Part shown: positions 23,411-32,242 of the stretch, piece after piece
Layout of the letters: each line of letters opens with the position of its first letter
Numbering within the stretch: position 1 is the first letter of the stretch
Assembly: GCA_001270045.2 (NCBI GenBank)
Contig: DF970689.1
Span: 386,205-450,204, forward strand
Direction of reading: 5' to 3'
Source of the DNA: Bacteroidales bacterium 6E
Lineage (GTDB): Bacteria; Bacteroidota; Bacteroidia; Bacteroidales; Prolixibacteraceae
DNA: 64,000 bases
The notes under the pieces: generated by a model
Seen by the model: only the letters and a program-made list of their open reading frames with translations
Told to the model about the DNA's origin: nothing
Database searches by the model: none
Translations under genes and position numbers: made by a program

Positions 23411-25057
23411 TTATATTCCCCTTGACTGGATTCGTTCCTTATACTTGAGAGCCTTTTCAATCACGTCTAGCCTGGCTTTCCTGGGGTCAGGTTTGGCAAC
23501 TACACCCCCATCCAGCCCGATATCAAGGATTTCTTCCTTTTGGATATTGTAAAGAGGCCATACGGGCAAACCCTCTCCATTGGGATTCCCTGTTTTTGCA
23601 AAGTTTGCCCAGTAGGTATTCATGATCTGCGCCAGCTTTTTCTCTTCGAGAGTCGCTTCACCCCCTCCCCTACGGGCATTGAGGGTATTGAACACGAATG
23701 AAATATCAGACCCGTGACCTGCCCCATAACGTGCGCGTTCGCGCAAGGAGGCCGGAACATATCCGAAATGAAAAATATAGGCAGGTTCACCACTTTCAAC
23801 AAAGACCCTTGCCGTCATACGTGCCGGTTCGCCCCACACCCAGTCGGTATTCAATTTTGTGATTACCTCGTTGAATTCTTTATTCCCATCCGGATCAAAG
23901 GCAGCTTTTGCCTCTGATTCAAATTCCCCAAATTTCGGGAACAACTCTTCTTTGGTGGTACAATTACTGACAAAGGCCCCACCGATTTCTGCACTGCAAT
24001 TCCCGATCATCAGTGGAACCTGTGCCTGTCGGCCAGCTTTGTAGGCACTTTCGGCTGTTTCGACAACCAACTTGCCATCGAGGATTGGACCGGGATATGT
24101 ACGCGGACCACCCTGCCCGTCAGTTTCCTGGCCTCCGTCAACAATTTCTCCAACACTGAGTGCCCTTAATTTTGCTAAAGCGGCAGCATCGGAGCCTTCA
24201 ATTCCTTTCTTTCGTGCGAAATTTAACCCGATGGTTTCGGCCGAAACGGTGTAAAACGGATCGGCATTTTCCTTGTCGATTGGCCGGCCGGTAAGGACAC
24301 CGTCCCTGCCCCCTCCTGAATGACTGATCACCTTGTGGAAAAGACCCTTGGCCACAGGTATGGTCATCAATGAATGAACCGAAACACCTCCTGCAGAGAA
24401 TCCAAAGATGGTAACATTCCTGGGATCGCCTCCGAAAGCCTCAATATTCTCCTGAATCCACGTCAAAGCGGCAATCTGGTCCATGAAACCGTAATTACCC
24501 TTTGGTTCTTCAGGATGTTCATCGCTCAGGGCAGGAAATGCAAAAAAGCCAAGCCGGCCGAGCCGATAATTAATGGTAGCCAGAATTACACCCTGTTTGG
24601 CAAAAGAATCGCCGGCCGTACCTGCACCAGCACCACTTCCACCTACAAATCCGCCACCGTGAATCCAAACCATGACCGGCAATTTTGATCCCGGTTTGGC
24701 ACCAGCGGGGGTCCACAAATTCAGGTACAGACAGTCTTCCGATGAACCTTCGGCGATCGTTCCGGGAGCTGCACCCCATCCACCCTGGGCACAATTGGGG
24801 CCATATTCACTCGCATCGCGCACTCCCTGCCAGGGAATCGCGGGTTGTGGCGGTCGCCAGCGAAGTTCACCAACCGGTGGGGCGGCAAAGGGAATACCCT
24901 TGAATACGGAAACATCACCTTCGGTGACACCCCGTAGAACTCCAGCCTTGGTCGTGACCTCCGGATTCGCACCAGGCGAGGTACCGGTAATTGGTTGCTG
25001 GGCAATAGTTGAACCACCTACAAGAAAAAAGACAATAATCGGCAATAACTTTCTCAT
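23411..25057 (-). CDS. Secreted type-B carboxylesterase
   Basis: A 548-aa enzyme with a signal peptide (residues 1-19, ...STIAQQ). It shows the full carboxylesterase/lipase signature: EDCLYLNLWTP (about 108-117), oxyanion hole HGGGF (133-137), and nucleophile elbow GFSAGG with Ser221. A late GHGSDISFVF block supplies the likely catalytic His. Length is standard for type-B carboxylesterases. It would hydrolyse esters outside the cytoplasm. The gene is separated from the CMD-like gene by 139 nt and follows the NTF2-like gene by 74 nt. With the two other hydrolases of the run it suggests breakdown of an ester-containing compound. The natural substrate cannot be named. Confidence 0.92.
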   Translation of the reverse strand: MRKLLPIIVFFLVGGSTIAQQPITGTSPGANPEVTTKAGVLRGVTEGDVSVFKGIPFAAPPVGELRWRPPQPAIPWQGVRDASEYGPNCAQGGWGAAPGTIAEGSSEDCLYLNLWTPAGAKPGSKLPVMVWIHGGGFVGGSGAGAGTAGDSFAKQGVILATINYRLGRLGFFAFPALSDEHPEEPKGNYGFMDQIAALTWIQENIEAFGGDPRNVTIFGFSAGGVSVHSLMTIPVAKGLFHKVISHSGGGRDGVLTGRPIDKENADPFYTVSAETIGLNFARKKGIEGSDAAALAKLRALSVGEIVDGGQETDGQGGPRTYPGPILDGKLVVETAESAYKAGRQAQVPLMIGNCSAEIGGAFVSNCTTKEELFPKFGEFESEAKAAFDPDGNKEFNEVITKLNTDWVWGEPARMTARVFVESGEPAYIFHFGYVPASLRERARYGAGHGSDISFVFNTLNARRGGGEATLEEKKLAQIMNTYWANFAKTGNPNGEGLPVWPLYNIQKEEILDIGLDGGVVAKPDPRKARLDVIEKALKYKERIQSRGI

Positions 25058-25131
25058 TTTAAATGGCTTAAATTTCGTTGTTCTTTTAATTTCATAATCC
25101 TGGACGAATAACTAAGTATATTTTACTGTCC

Positions 25132-25596
25132 CTATCTATCACCCGGGGACATAGTTCGTGTAAACGACAGAGAACCCAATTTCCAGCCACCCTCTTGTTT
25201 AATATACACCTCAGTCACGATAAAAGGATTGGTTACCTCGTTGCCTCCAACTTCGGCAAGTAAGGTGATCCGGTTTAGCAGAATTGCCGTGTTGTCAATG
25301 ATATTGACCGAAACATCATGGATATCCGCTTTTTTGTACCAGATGCCGCCACCACGGATCACGTCCACCTCACGATCTTTGCCCCAGCTTCCGCCCATAT
25401 GGACAAACACCGATTTCTCATGGAAAAGTTCGGCCAGTTTGTCGCCATCCTTGTCGGCCATCCATTGCCATTTGGCTTTAGAGAGATCGACAATTTCCTG
25501 TTCGGCAGCGGTAAGGTTCTTTGCAGACTGTCCTTGCGCCAATAAACCCTGCACGCCCATAAAGAGCATAAAAAATCCGAGGATTGTTGCTTTCAT
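25132..25596 (-). CDS. Exported NTF2-like (DUF4440/SnoaL-type) protein
   Basis: A 154-aa protein with a signal peptide (MKATILGFFMLFMGVQGLLAQ) and one NTF2-like alpha+beta cone fold: a helix around AAEQEIVDLSKAKWQWMADKDGDKLAELF, then HEKSVFVHMGGSW and strands ending in VTEVYIKQEGGWKLGSLSFTR. Members of this fold are ligand-binding proteins or small isomerases/hydrolases. No catalytic pair is obvious here. It lies 26 nt after the dienelactone-hydrolase-like gene and 74 nt before the carboxylesterase, so it is probably co-transcribed. Confidence 0.85.
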   Translation of the reverse strand: MKATILGFFMLFMGVQGLLAQGQSAKNLTAAEQEIVDLSKAKWQWMADKDGDKLAELFHEKSVFVHMGGSWGKDREVDVIRGGGIWYKKADIHDVSVNIIDNTAILLNRITLLAEVGGNEVTNPFIVTEVYIKQEGGWKLGSLSFTRTMSPGDR

Positions 25597-25622
25597 CTTT
25601 TTGTTGTTATATGATAAAACGG

Positions 25623-26675
25623 TTATAAATGTTTGCCAAAAAATTCCCTGAGTTTGTCTGTTGCCTGCTGCACATATTCCGGCACATGGTAAGTCTGGAT
25701 ATGGGTAGCGCCCGGGATCAGGAAAAGTTCTTTTTGATTGGTGCCGGTAGCGCGATTGAATGCGGTGTCGGTCATGTAATAAGTATCTGCCTTGCTTCCG
25801 GCCATCATCAGCAAAGGCTGGTTGATCAGCTCCATGTTGGTTGAAGCGTCAAAAGCCATCAGGTCGAGAAGGCTGCTCATGGTGTAACGGAAGGTGGAAT
25901 TGGGATGCGCATGCGTTCTATGGTAATAATAATGGCCTTCGCGATAAAGGTCAAAAGGCATTTTATCGGCCTCTTCATCAGACGCTATGGTATTGGCAGC
26001 GTAAAGCACATCACCACCAGCCGCTTCCTGTGCACGGGCTTCGGAAGCCTGTTTCATCCGTTCCTGGATTGTTGCAACGCCTGAATTCATGAAACCGTTG
26101 CGCCTGACCACCCCCGAATTGAACATGCTGAGGGTTGCCACGGCCTTGAAGCGTTTGTCGGTTTGCGCAGCCGCCAGCGTATAGCCACCACCGCCACATA
26201 CACCCAATACACCTAGCCGTTCGGCATTCACACCCTCATATTGGGTGATAAAATCGGCCATCCCACGAATGTCTTCAATGCGGTTTGCCGGTTTATCGAC
26301 ATTCCGGGGTTCACCACCGCTGGCCCCCTGATAAGATGCGTCGGCTGCAATGGCAACGTATCCCGATTCGGCAAGACGTTGTGCATACAACCCGGCTACC
26401 TGTTCCTTCACCCCGCCGTTAGGGTGCGCCACAACCACTGCCGGGTATTTTTCGTCTGGATTAAAATTGGCGGGTGTGTATACGTTAGCAGAGATTTTGA
26501 TCCCGTTTAATGTATAACTGACCGCATGGATCTGAACCTTACCCGGCACATTTTCGGTAATGGCATCGCCATACACCAAACCAAACGAGTTAGTGGTTTT
26601 GGTTTGGGCAGATGCAATAAAATTCACTGACAAAAGCATAATTATTAGTAAACTGATTTTTTTATCTCTTTCCAT
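25623..26675 (-). CDS. Exported dienelactone-hydrolase-like alpha/beta hydrolase
   Basis: I chose the ATG at 26675 (MERDKKISLL...), which places the hydrophobic signal at the N-terminus; the frame extends six codons further upstream. The 350-aa product is an alpha/beta hydrolase of the dienelactone hydrolase/YcjY-like group. The nucleophile elbow reads GVCGGGGY with Cys160 in place of Ser, as in dienelactone hydrolases. HPNGGVKEQ (84-92) probably forms the oxyanion region, and late ATHIQTYH gives the His. A Cys nucleophile favours activated esters or lactones. It is the second gene of the run, 31 nt after the lipoprotein hydrolase. The substrate is unknown. Confidence 0.88.
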   Translation of the reverse strand: MERDKKISLLIIMLLSVNFIASAQTKTTNSFGLVYGDAITENVPGKVQIHAVSYTLNGIKISANVYTPANFNPDEKYPAVVVAHPNGGVKEQVAGLYAQRLAESGYVAIAADASYQGASGGEPRNVDKPANRIEDIRGMADFITQYEGVNAERLGVLGVCGGGGYTLAAAQTDKRFKAVATLSMFNSGVVRRNGFMNSGVATIQERMKQASEARAQEAAGGDVLYAANTIASDEEADKMPFDLYREGHYYYHRTHAHPNSTFRYTMSSLLDLMAFDASTNMELINQPLLMMAGSKADTYYMTDTAFNRATGTNQKELFLIPGATHIQTYHVPEYVQQATDKLREFFGKHL

Positions 26676-26706
26676 TTTTAAACTCATATTCATTGTTTTA
26701 AAACTC

Positions 26707-27864
26707 TTAATCCAATCCCTTTTCCGTTAACCATGCCGACATCAAATCGGCAATTTCGACATTGTTCAGGTCGGAGAAGGGGAAATGGGTATTTCCATTG
26801 ATCCCAATTTCGGGCAGGTGAACCACGGTCACATCACCCCCTTTAGCGTTGACGGCATCGCGCCATTTACGGGCCATTTCCATGCGTGCCCGCCAACCGT
26901 CCTGTCCAGGATTTGGGTTGGGTTCGGAAGGAATGAAATCGCCATAATAAATGATGATTGGCATTTTGGTCAACCTCATAAATTCGTCCATGGGAATTCC
27001 ATTCGCCTGCAATGTTCCGCCCGAACTTGGAATGGGATCAGGCACCTCGCCTTCGGGAAACAGGAACCCGCTTCCAGGCTCGTACGAAACAATTCCTTTC
27101 ACGTTTTCGTTCTTGATTGCCGTAAGCCAGCCCATACCACCCGAATGAGAGTGTGTAACCAGGACACCTGGGCCAATTTTGTCGAACAAAGCAGAAACAG
27201 CTTGTGCGTTGATTTCGACGTCAATAGGTCCGATATTGGGGGTAATCTGCCGAAAATATTGATTTAACGTTTCAGGATCCTTTGAAAACTGGACGCCTTC
27301 AAAATAATCGGGCCAGATACCGATACGAAAAGTGCCGAACCATCCCTGTTCATCGGGTGTAGGTTCAATTTGTCCGGCCACCGTACTGCGACCGGCATTA
27401 CCCCTGCGTGGCTGGTCAAGCACATAAACAGGGAACTGCCTCCGTAAAAAGATATTCTGGAATCCTTCGCGACCGTCAGGGGTTGTTTCCCAGGTTTTTG
27501 AAAACTGTCCGAACCCATGCCACATGACCAGCGGATATTTGCGCGCATTGGCCGGAACCTGGTAAAAAACATAAGCATGATCGCCGTGCAGCGTTTGTCC
27601 TTCGGGGGTTTGGTTATATGGATCAAATGTGCCCGGGTTGGAAATGACCGTCCCCCCTACCGTAAAGCTACCTTGTTCCTTTATGACCAGGTAATTTTCG
27701 TCACTTTGCGGACTTTCGTTACTTACCCGGCTTTCGTTACACGATGCCATGGCGATGACAACGAAAAACAAAAGAAGGGCAATCAAACTGTTTGAATCCA
27801 TTGGAAAACACCGGTAGAAAAGCTTCAGCTTATTACTTACTCTTTTGTAAATTTCAACTTTCAT
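26707..27864 (-). CDS. Alpha/beta hydrolase lipoprotein, first gene of exported-enzyme operon
   Basis: Lipoprotein signal with lipobox VIAMASC. From the ATG at 27864 the product has 385 aa; starting at the ATG at 27801 puts the lipobox Cys at residue 21 and gives a more usual signal. In that numbering the nucleophile is probably Ser220 in VTHSHSGGMG, and LVMWHGFGQF (91-100) supplies the oxyanion HG motif. A late HFPFSDLNN block holds the likely catalytic His. The nearest relatives I can think of are secreted esterase-like alpha/beta hydrolases of uncertain substrate. It heads the minus-strand run and faces the AraC-type gene, with a -7 element and two regulator-like repeats in between. Confidence 0.85.
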   Translation of the reverse strand: MKVEIYKRVSNKLKLFYRCFPMDSNSLIALLLFFVVIAMASCNESRVSNESPQSDENYLVIKEQGSFTVGGTVISNPGTFDPYNQTPEGQTLHGDHAYVFYQVPANARKYPLVMWHGFGQFSKTWETTPDGREGFQNIFLRRQFPVYVLDQPRRGNAGRSTVAGQIEPTPDEQGWFGTFRIGIWPDYFEGVQFSKDPETLNQYFRQITPNIGPIDVEINAQAVSALFDKIGPGVLVTHSHSGGMGWLTAIKNENVKGIVSYEPGSGFLFPEGEVPDPIPSSGGTLQANGIPMDEFMRLTKMPIIIYYGDFIPSEPNPNPGQDGWRARMEMARKWRDAVNAKGGDVTVVHLPEIGINGNTHFPFSDLNNVEIADLMSAWLTEKGLD

Positions 27865-27896
27865 GATTTGAATTTTTATCTGTCTTCAAATTTAAG

Positions 27897-27965
27897 CTAT
27901 TGATAGATGGGCCTTTGTATACAAATTACGGATTCTTATACCATTTTTACGGATTAAGGTTCGGC
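27897..27965. promoter_or_regulatory. Divergent control region with paired 9-bp repeats
   Basis: TAAATTTG (minus strand, 27904-27897) matches the -7 element for the hydrolase operon, with no clear -33. Upstream of it lie a perfect 12-bp palindrome TTTGTATACAAA (27924-27935) and two exact direct repeats TTACGGATT (27936-27944 and 27957-27965), 21 bp apart start to start. That is two helical turns, as expected for an AraC-type dimer at an activating position. Confidence 0.5.
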
Positions 27966-28106
27966 ATGACCTGGAGGCCATCTTTGGGTAGATTATAGGA
28001 TGTATATGAATTACTGTTTTATAACCAAAATCACTGATGCCGGAAACGTTCTGTCATATCGTGAAATATTTGGATAAATTTGAACTTATAATGGAGATGG
28101 ATTCAA

Positions 28107-29000
28107 ATGGAAATGATAAACTTTAATACCATCAGTGATTATAACGATTTCAATAATCACGAAACTCTTCATCCATTGGTAAGTGTCATTGACTTTTCAA
28201 AGGCTGCCATAAGGACTGGTAGAAAAATGGGCTTTGGATTGTATTGCATATTCCTTAAGGATGTCAATTGCGGGGATTTGATGTATGGCCGGAATTATTA
28301 TGACTACCAGAAAGGCACTTTGGTCTTTATTGCACCCGGACAGGTTATTGATGTGACAAACAAAACCGATCCCTACCAGCCAATGGGACATGGTTTGGTA
28401 TTCCATCCTGATTTATTGCTTGGCACAACGCTTGGAAAAAGCATTAAATCATATCATTTCTTTAGTTACAATACCAACGAGGCATTGCATCTTTCGGAAA
28501 AGGAAAGGCAACTTGTTATGGATTTGTTTTCCAAAATACATTCCGAACTGGAGGTTGGTGTCGATAAACACAGCAAAAAGGTAATCGCCACCAGTATTGA
28601 ATTATTTTTGAGTTATTGCGAGCGCTTTTACGACAGACAATTCATTACGCGCGGAGATGTCAATAAAGGAATATTGGAGAAGTTTGAAAATCTTTTGAAC
28701 GACTACTTCCTTGATGAAAAAGCACAGGTGATCGGATTGCCATCGGTAACCTATTGTGCTGAACAGCTAAATTTATCAGCCAACTATTTTGGAGACCTGA
28801 TCAAAAAGGAATCAGGAAAATCAGCACAGGAATACATCCAGAACAAAGTGATCGAGGTTGCAAAGGAACGGATCTTTGACTCGCACAAAACCATTAGTGA
28901 AATAGCCTATGAGTTAGGATTCAGATACCCGCAGCACTTTAACCGTTTGTTTAAGCAAAGGGTAGGTTTCACGCCAAATGAATACCGAAACAATAATTGA
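28107..29000 (+). CDS. AraC-family transcriptional regulator
   Basis: A 297-aa protein. The N-terminal half (about residues 20-130) is a cupin-like sensing domain with YQKGTLVFIAPGQVI. The C-terminal hundred residues carry two helix-turn-helix units: LPSVTYCAEQLNLSANYFGDLIKKESG and the signature ERIFDSHKTISEIAYELGFRYPQHFNRLFKQRVGFTPNEYR. The start at 28107 or at the Met two codons later is equally possible. Divergent orientation to the seven-gene exported-enzyme run, with paired repeats in the gap, suggests that it controls that run, probably as a ligand-dependent activator. The ligand is unknown. Confidence 0.95.
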   Translation: MEMINFNTISDYNDFNNHETLHPLVSVIDFSKAAIRTGRKMGFGLYCIFLKDVNCGDLMYGRNYYDYQKGTLVFIAPGQVIDVTNKTDPYQPMGHGLVFHPDLLLGTTLGKSIKSYHFFSYNTNEALHLSEKERQLVMDLFSKIHSELEVGVDKHSKKVIATSIELFLSYCERFYDRQFITRGDVNKGILEKFENLLNDYFLDEKAQVIGLPSVTYCAEQLNLSANYFGDLIKKESGKSAQEYIQNKVIEVAKERIFDSHKTISEIAYELGFRYPQHFNRLFKQRVGFTPNEYRNNN

Positions 29001-29053
29001 TTTGTATTTTTTAGATGACATACAATAATTAATCAGGGCTTTCCCGTAAGGTT

Positions 29054-29121
29054 TGGATGACAATTTCCATCGGGCAATTACAATAAAAAAGTCTGTTCCG
29101 AATCCGGAGCAGCCTTTTTTA
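29054..29121. terminator. Terminator-like element, copy 2 of a duplicated 67-bp element
   Basis: Matches the element after katG at 60 of 67 positions. The inner stem TCCG-AATC-CGGA and the T-run are kept. The outer stem is weakened because the left arm reads GTCT instead of GGC. It lies between convergent genes, as does copy 1. Confidence 0.55.
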
Positions 29122-29154
29122 TGGGATTATAAGGGGCGACTCCGTCGCCTGCCT

Positions 29155-29445
29155 TTAAACCAGCATATCCCCCAGATCACTGACCCCTAAGGTGAAGAAG
29201 AACAAGATGATTGCCAGGAGAATTTTCAGGATATCGGGAATCGAATGGCCTGTATGCCTGTTCAGAAATGCATTGGTAAAAGGGAAGTAAATCAGGGAGA
29301 TCAGCAGATATGCCACCCCGGGAACCATATGCACCAGTATCATGTTCAGGATGCCAGTGATGACCAGCATGATCCCGAAAAGGGAACTTACCATAACGGC
29401 AAATCCCGAAGCTTTCCGTTTGAGATTTTGTTTCAGTTCTTCCAT
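29155..29445 (-). CDS. Small membrane protein, paralogue of upstream neighbour
   Basis: I chose the ATG at 29445 (MEELKQNLKRK); the frame runs 21 codons further but with poor composition. The 96-aa product has a charged N-terminus and three or four hydrophobic segments. It ends in a block (about 60-94, TGHSIPDILKILLAIILFFF) that aligns with the end of the gene upstream. The two are clearly paralogues (TGxxIPxxLKxLL, then LGV and a D near the end). No enzymatic motif is visible. It probably sits in the inner membrane. The function is unknown. Confidence 0.75.
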   Translation of the reverse strand: MEELKQNLKRKASGFAVMVSSLFGIMLVITGILNMILVHMVPGVAYLLISLIYFPFTNAFLNRHTGHSIPDILKILLAIILFFFTLGVSDLGDMLV

Positions 29446-29520
29446 ACGGATACTTATCAAAATGAACGTGTTAAACTGGAGCCTCCTCCAGGTATTTCCC
29501 GCAACCATGACATACAGGCG

Positions 29521-29811
29521 TTAGTTAAGGTTTTCCAGCATCATGCCTATTTTGTCTGGCAGCTCTCCCACCCCGAGTGCGGCCCACAGGATAAATGCAC
29601 CCAGCAGCACCTTCAGGTATACGGGTATCTTCCAGCCTGTCATGTTGGTAAAGACTTTGTTTACCGGCGGCATGAATGCCATCGACGCCAACACGATAAA
29701 TATCCCGAATCCGGGATCGTTGCCCCAGAATACATTGATCAGCCCGATCACGAAAAAGATGACCCCAAAGGTCCATCCGAGCAACTCGCCTATCACATTT
29801 CTGTTTTCCAT
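29521..29811 (-). CDS. Small membrane protein, paralogue of downstream neighbour
   Basis: The ATG at 29811 (MENRNVIGEL) was preferred over an in-frame ATG four codons upstream. The 96-aa product has three or four hydrophobic segments and shares with the next gene the pattern PxxNxxFxxxTGWKIPVYLKVLLGAF. The gap to the next gene is 75 nt, so a two-gene transcript is likely. I cannot name the family. An inner-membrane location is inferred. Confidence 0.75.
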   Translation of the reverse strand: MENRNVIGELLGWTFGVIFFVIGLINVFWGNDPGFGIFIVLASMAFMPPVNKVFTNMTGWKIPVYLKVLLGAFILWAALGVGELPDKIGMMLENLN

Positions 29812-29906
29812 TTTTTGATCCAATTTTATCGTTTAACAAATTTCCCAGCTTCTGTAATCATTGTTTCCGGTGCACCTGGAATCCTGGTTTCAGACTGTTT
29901 ACTTTG

Positions 29907-29914
29907 CAAATATA
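29907..29914 (-). promoter_or_regulatory. Possible -7 element for the small membrane protein pair
   Basis: TATATTTG on the minus strand matches TAnnTTTG about 95 nt ahead of the ATG at 29811. A TTTG at 29934-29931 is only 16 nt away, shorter than the usual 19-21, so the call is tentative. Confidence 0.3.
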
Positions 29915-30009
29915 ATAATACTTTGTAATTCAAAGTTCTTTTATAATAATATTTTCATGATACTTTTTGAAATGACAATATTCGACTGATAGTCTTCACA
30001 TTTCAATCC

Positions 30010-30150
30010 ATGATCATTGAATCAACATATAATGATCCTGGGAAAAAGGAAGAGAAATATGTACATCCCTACATGGTTACGGGCGATTCCGAAAACCCAA
30101 TGATTGATGATGGATACAGGCTGCCTTGCTTAACTATTGTTTTGTCTTGA
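30010..30150 (+). pseudogene. Possible remnant of an S24/LexA-like repressor gene
   Basis: A 46-codon frame whose centre reads PYMVTGDSENPMIDDG. This resembles the GDSMxPxxxDG motif around the catalytic Ser of S24/LexA-type peptidases. Nothing upstream continues it, and it runs over the end of uvrB on the other strand, so it can only be a fragment. It may also be chance. The rest of 29824-30133 holds only the promoter candidate. Confidence 0.25.
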
Positions 30151-32155
30151 GGATCTCCTGCAGGCGGTACATCTCGTCGCGCAGACGGGCTGCCTCGATG
30201 AAGTCGAGTTCCTTGGCCGCGGCCTGCATCTGTTTCTTGGTGGCCGCAATGGCTTTTTCGAGGGCGGCTGGGGTCATCATCTGCACCACCGGGTCGGCGG
30301 CCACGTCCATATGGTCGGCACCTCCTGCATAAGCCCTGGCATCGGCTTTGCCCGAGCGGTACTCGTAGCCAATGATCTCGCGGGTCGGCTTCACGATCTG
30401 GGTTGGCGTGATGCCATTCTCCTCGTTGTATTTCAGCTGTTTCTCCCTGCGGTAGTTCGTGGCGTCGATGGTCCGCTTCATCGAATCGGTGATCTTGTCG
30501 GCATACATGATCACCCGGCCGTTGAGGTTTCGGGCGGCACGTCCTGCCGTCTGTGTCAGCGACCGTTCCGAGCGCAGGAAACCCTCCTTGTCGGCATCCA
30601 GGATGGCCACCAGCGACACCTCCGGAAGGTCGAGCCCTTCCCTCAGCAGGTTGATCCCCACCAGCACGTCAAAAGTGCCCTGCCTGAGCTGTTCCATGAT
30701 CTCCACCCTTTCGAGCGTATCGACATCGGAATGGATGTAACGGGTTTTCACGCCCATATCCACCAGGTAGCGGCTCAGCTCCTCGGCCATCCTTTTGGTA
30801 AGGGTGGTGACCAGCGTACGTTCATTCTTTTCGATGCGGAGGCTGATCTCGTGCATAAGGTCGTCAATCTGGTTCACGCTTGGCCTGACCTCAATTACGG
30901 GATCAAGCAGTCCGGTCGGGCGGATCAGCTGTTCCACCACCACGCCTTCGCAGCGTGCCAGCTCATAGTCGGCCGGTGTGGCACTCACATACACGATCTG
31001 GTTGAAGATGTTCTCGAACTCCTCGAACCGTAAGGGACGGTTGTCGATGGCTGCAGGCAACCGGAAACCGAAATCCACCAGCGTCACCTTCCTCGACCTG
31101 TCGCCGCCATACATCGCCCTGATCTGCGGAAGGGTCACGTGGCTCTCGTCTATGATGGTCAGGAAATCATCCGGGAAATAATCGAGCAGGCAGAAGGGAC
31201 GGGTGCCGGGCTGCCTTCCGTCGAAATAGCGTGAGTAGTTCTCGATGCCCGGACAGTATCCCAGTTCACGCATCATCTCCAGGTCGTATTCGACACGTTC
31301 CTGGATGCGTTTGGCCTCCAGGGGCTTCCCCTGGCTCTCGAAGAAGTCGATCTGCGCCACCAGGTCGTCCTGTATCTGCCGTATGGCACCATTCAGCCGC
31401 TCCTTGGTGGTTACGAAGATGTTGGCAGGGTAAATGACGGTCGACTCCATCTTTTCGATCGTGTGGCCGCTTACGGGGTCAAAGGTCGACAGCTCTTCGA
31501 CCTCCTCGCCCCAGAATACGATGCGCACCGCGATATCGGCATAGGCGGGATAGACATCCACGGTATCGCCCTTCACCCTGAAATTTCCACGTTGGAAATC
31601 GACCTCGGTACGCGAATACATGGCATCCACCAACTGCCGGAGCAGTGTGTTTCGCGGGATCTCCATCCCCACCTTCAGCTGGGTGACGTTCGCGTGGAAG
31701 TCCTCGGGATTTCCGATACCGTAGAGGCACGACACCGAAGAGACCACGATCACGTCGCGGCGGCCCGACAGCAATGCCGAGGTGGCCGAGAGGCGGAGTT
31801 TCTCGATGTCCTGGTTAATCGAAAGGTCTTTCTCGATATAGGTGTTGGTGGTGGGAATATAGGCCTCGGGCTGGTAATAATCATAGTACGACACGAAATA
31901 CTCCACCGCGTTATCCGGGAAAAACTGTTTCATTTCCCCGTAAAGCTGGGCTGCCAGGGTCTTGTTATGGCTCAGTATCAGGGTGGGTCGCTGCACGGTG
32001 GCGACCACATTGGCCATGGTGAACGTCTTTCCCGAACCGGTCACCCCCAATAGCGTCTGGAACTTATCGCCGTTGTAAAGGCCTTCCGACAGCTGTCTGA
32101 TGGCCTCGGGCTGGTCACCCGTGGGCTGGTAATCGGAAACAATCCTGAATTCCAT
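30134..32155 (-). CDS. uvrB: Excinuclease ABC subunit B (UvrB)
   Basis: A 673-aa damage-verifying subunit of nucleotide excision repair. It takes DNA from UvrA, opens it around the lesion and recruits UvrC. Seen: Walker A GVTGSGKTFT (about 37-46), beta-hairpin region YYDYYQPEAYIP (about 90-101), Walker B-like DESHV (336-340), helicase motifs V and VI (HSDVDTLER, QTAGRAARN), and the C-terminal UVR helical pair about 630-670 that binds UvrC. Length is normal. The start at 32155 fits the family's N-terminal FRIVSDYQPTGDQPEAI. It stands alone; uvrA and uvrC are not in the window. Confidence 0.98.
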   Translation of the reverse strand: MEFRIVSDYQPTGDQPEAIRQLSEGLYNGDKFQTLLGVTGSGKTFTMANVVATVQRPTLILSHNKTLAAQLYGEMKQFFPDNAVEYFVSYYDYYQPEAYIPTTNTYIEKDLSINQDIEKLRLSATSALLSGRRDVIVVSSVSCLYGIGNPEDFHANVTQLKVGMEIPRNTLLRQLVDAMYSRTEVDFQRGNFRVKGDTVDVYPAYADIAVRIVFWGEEVEELSTFDPVSGHTIEKMESTVIYPANIFVTTKERLNGAIRQIQDDLVAQIDFFESQGKPLEAKRIQERVEYDLEMMRELGYCPGIENYSRYFDGRQPGTRPFCLLDYFPDDFLTIIDESHVTLPQIRAMYGGDRSRKVTLVDFGFRLPAAIDNRPLRFEEFENIFNQIVYVSATPADYELARCEGVVVEQLIRPTGLLDPVIEVRPSVNQIDDLMHEISLRIEKNERTLVTTLTKRMAEELSRYLVDMGVKTRYIHSDVDTLERVEIMEQLRQGTFDVLVGINLLREGLDLPEVSLVAILDADKEGFLRSERSLTQTAGRAARNLNGRVIMYADKITDSMKRTIDATNYRREKQLKYNEENGITPTQIVKPTREIIGYEYRSGKADARAYAGGADHMDVAADPVVQMMTPAALEKAIAATKKQMQAAAKELDFIEAARLRDEMYRLQEILKTKQ

Positions 32156-32242
32156 ATTCTGTGATATTCAATATTTATTCTTACACCAACCGGCACTCTC
32201 CCGGATTCCCGGCAATCGCCTTTCCGGCCGAAGATGCGATCG

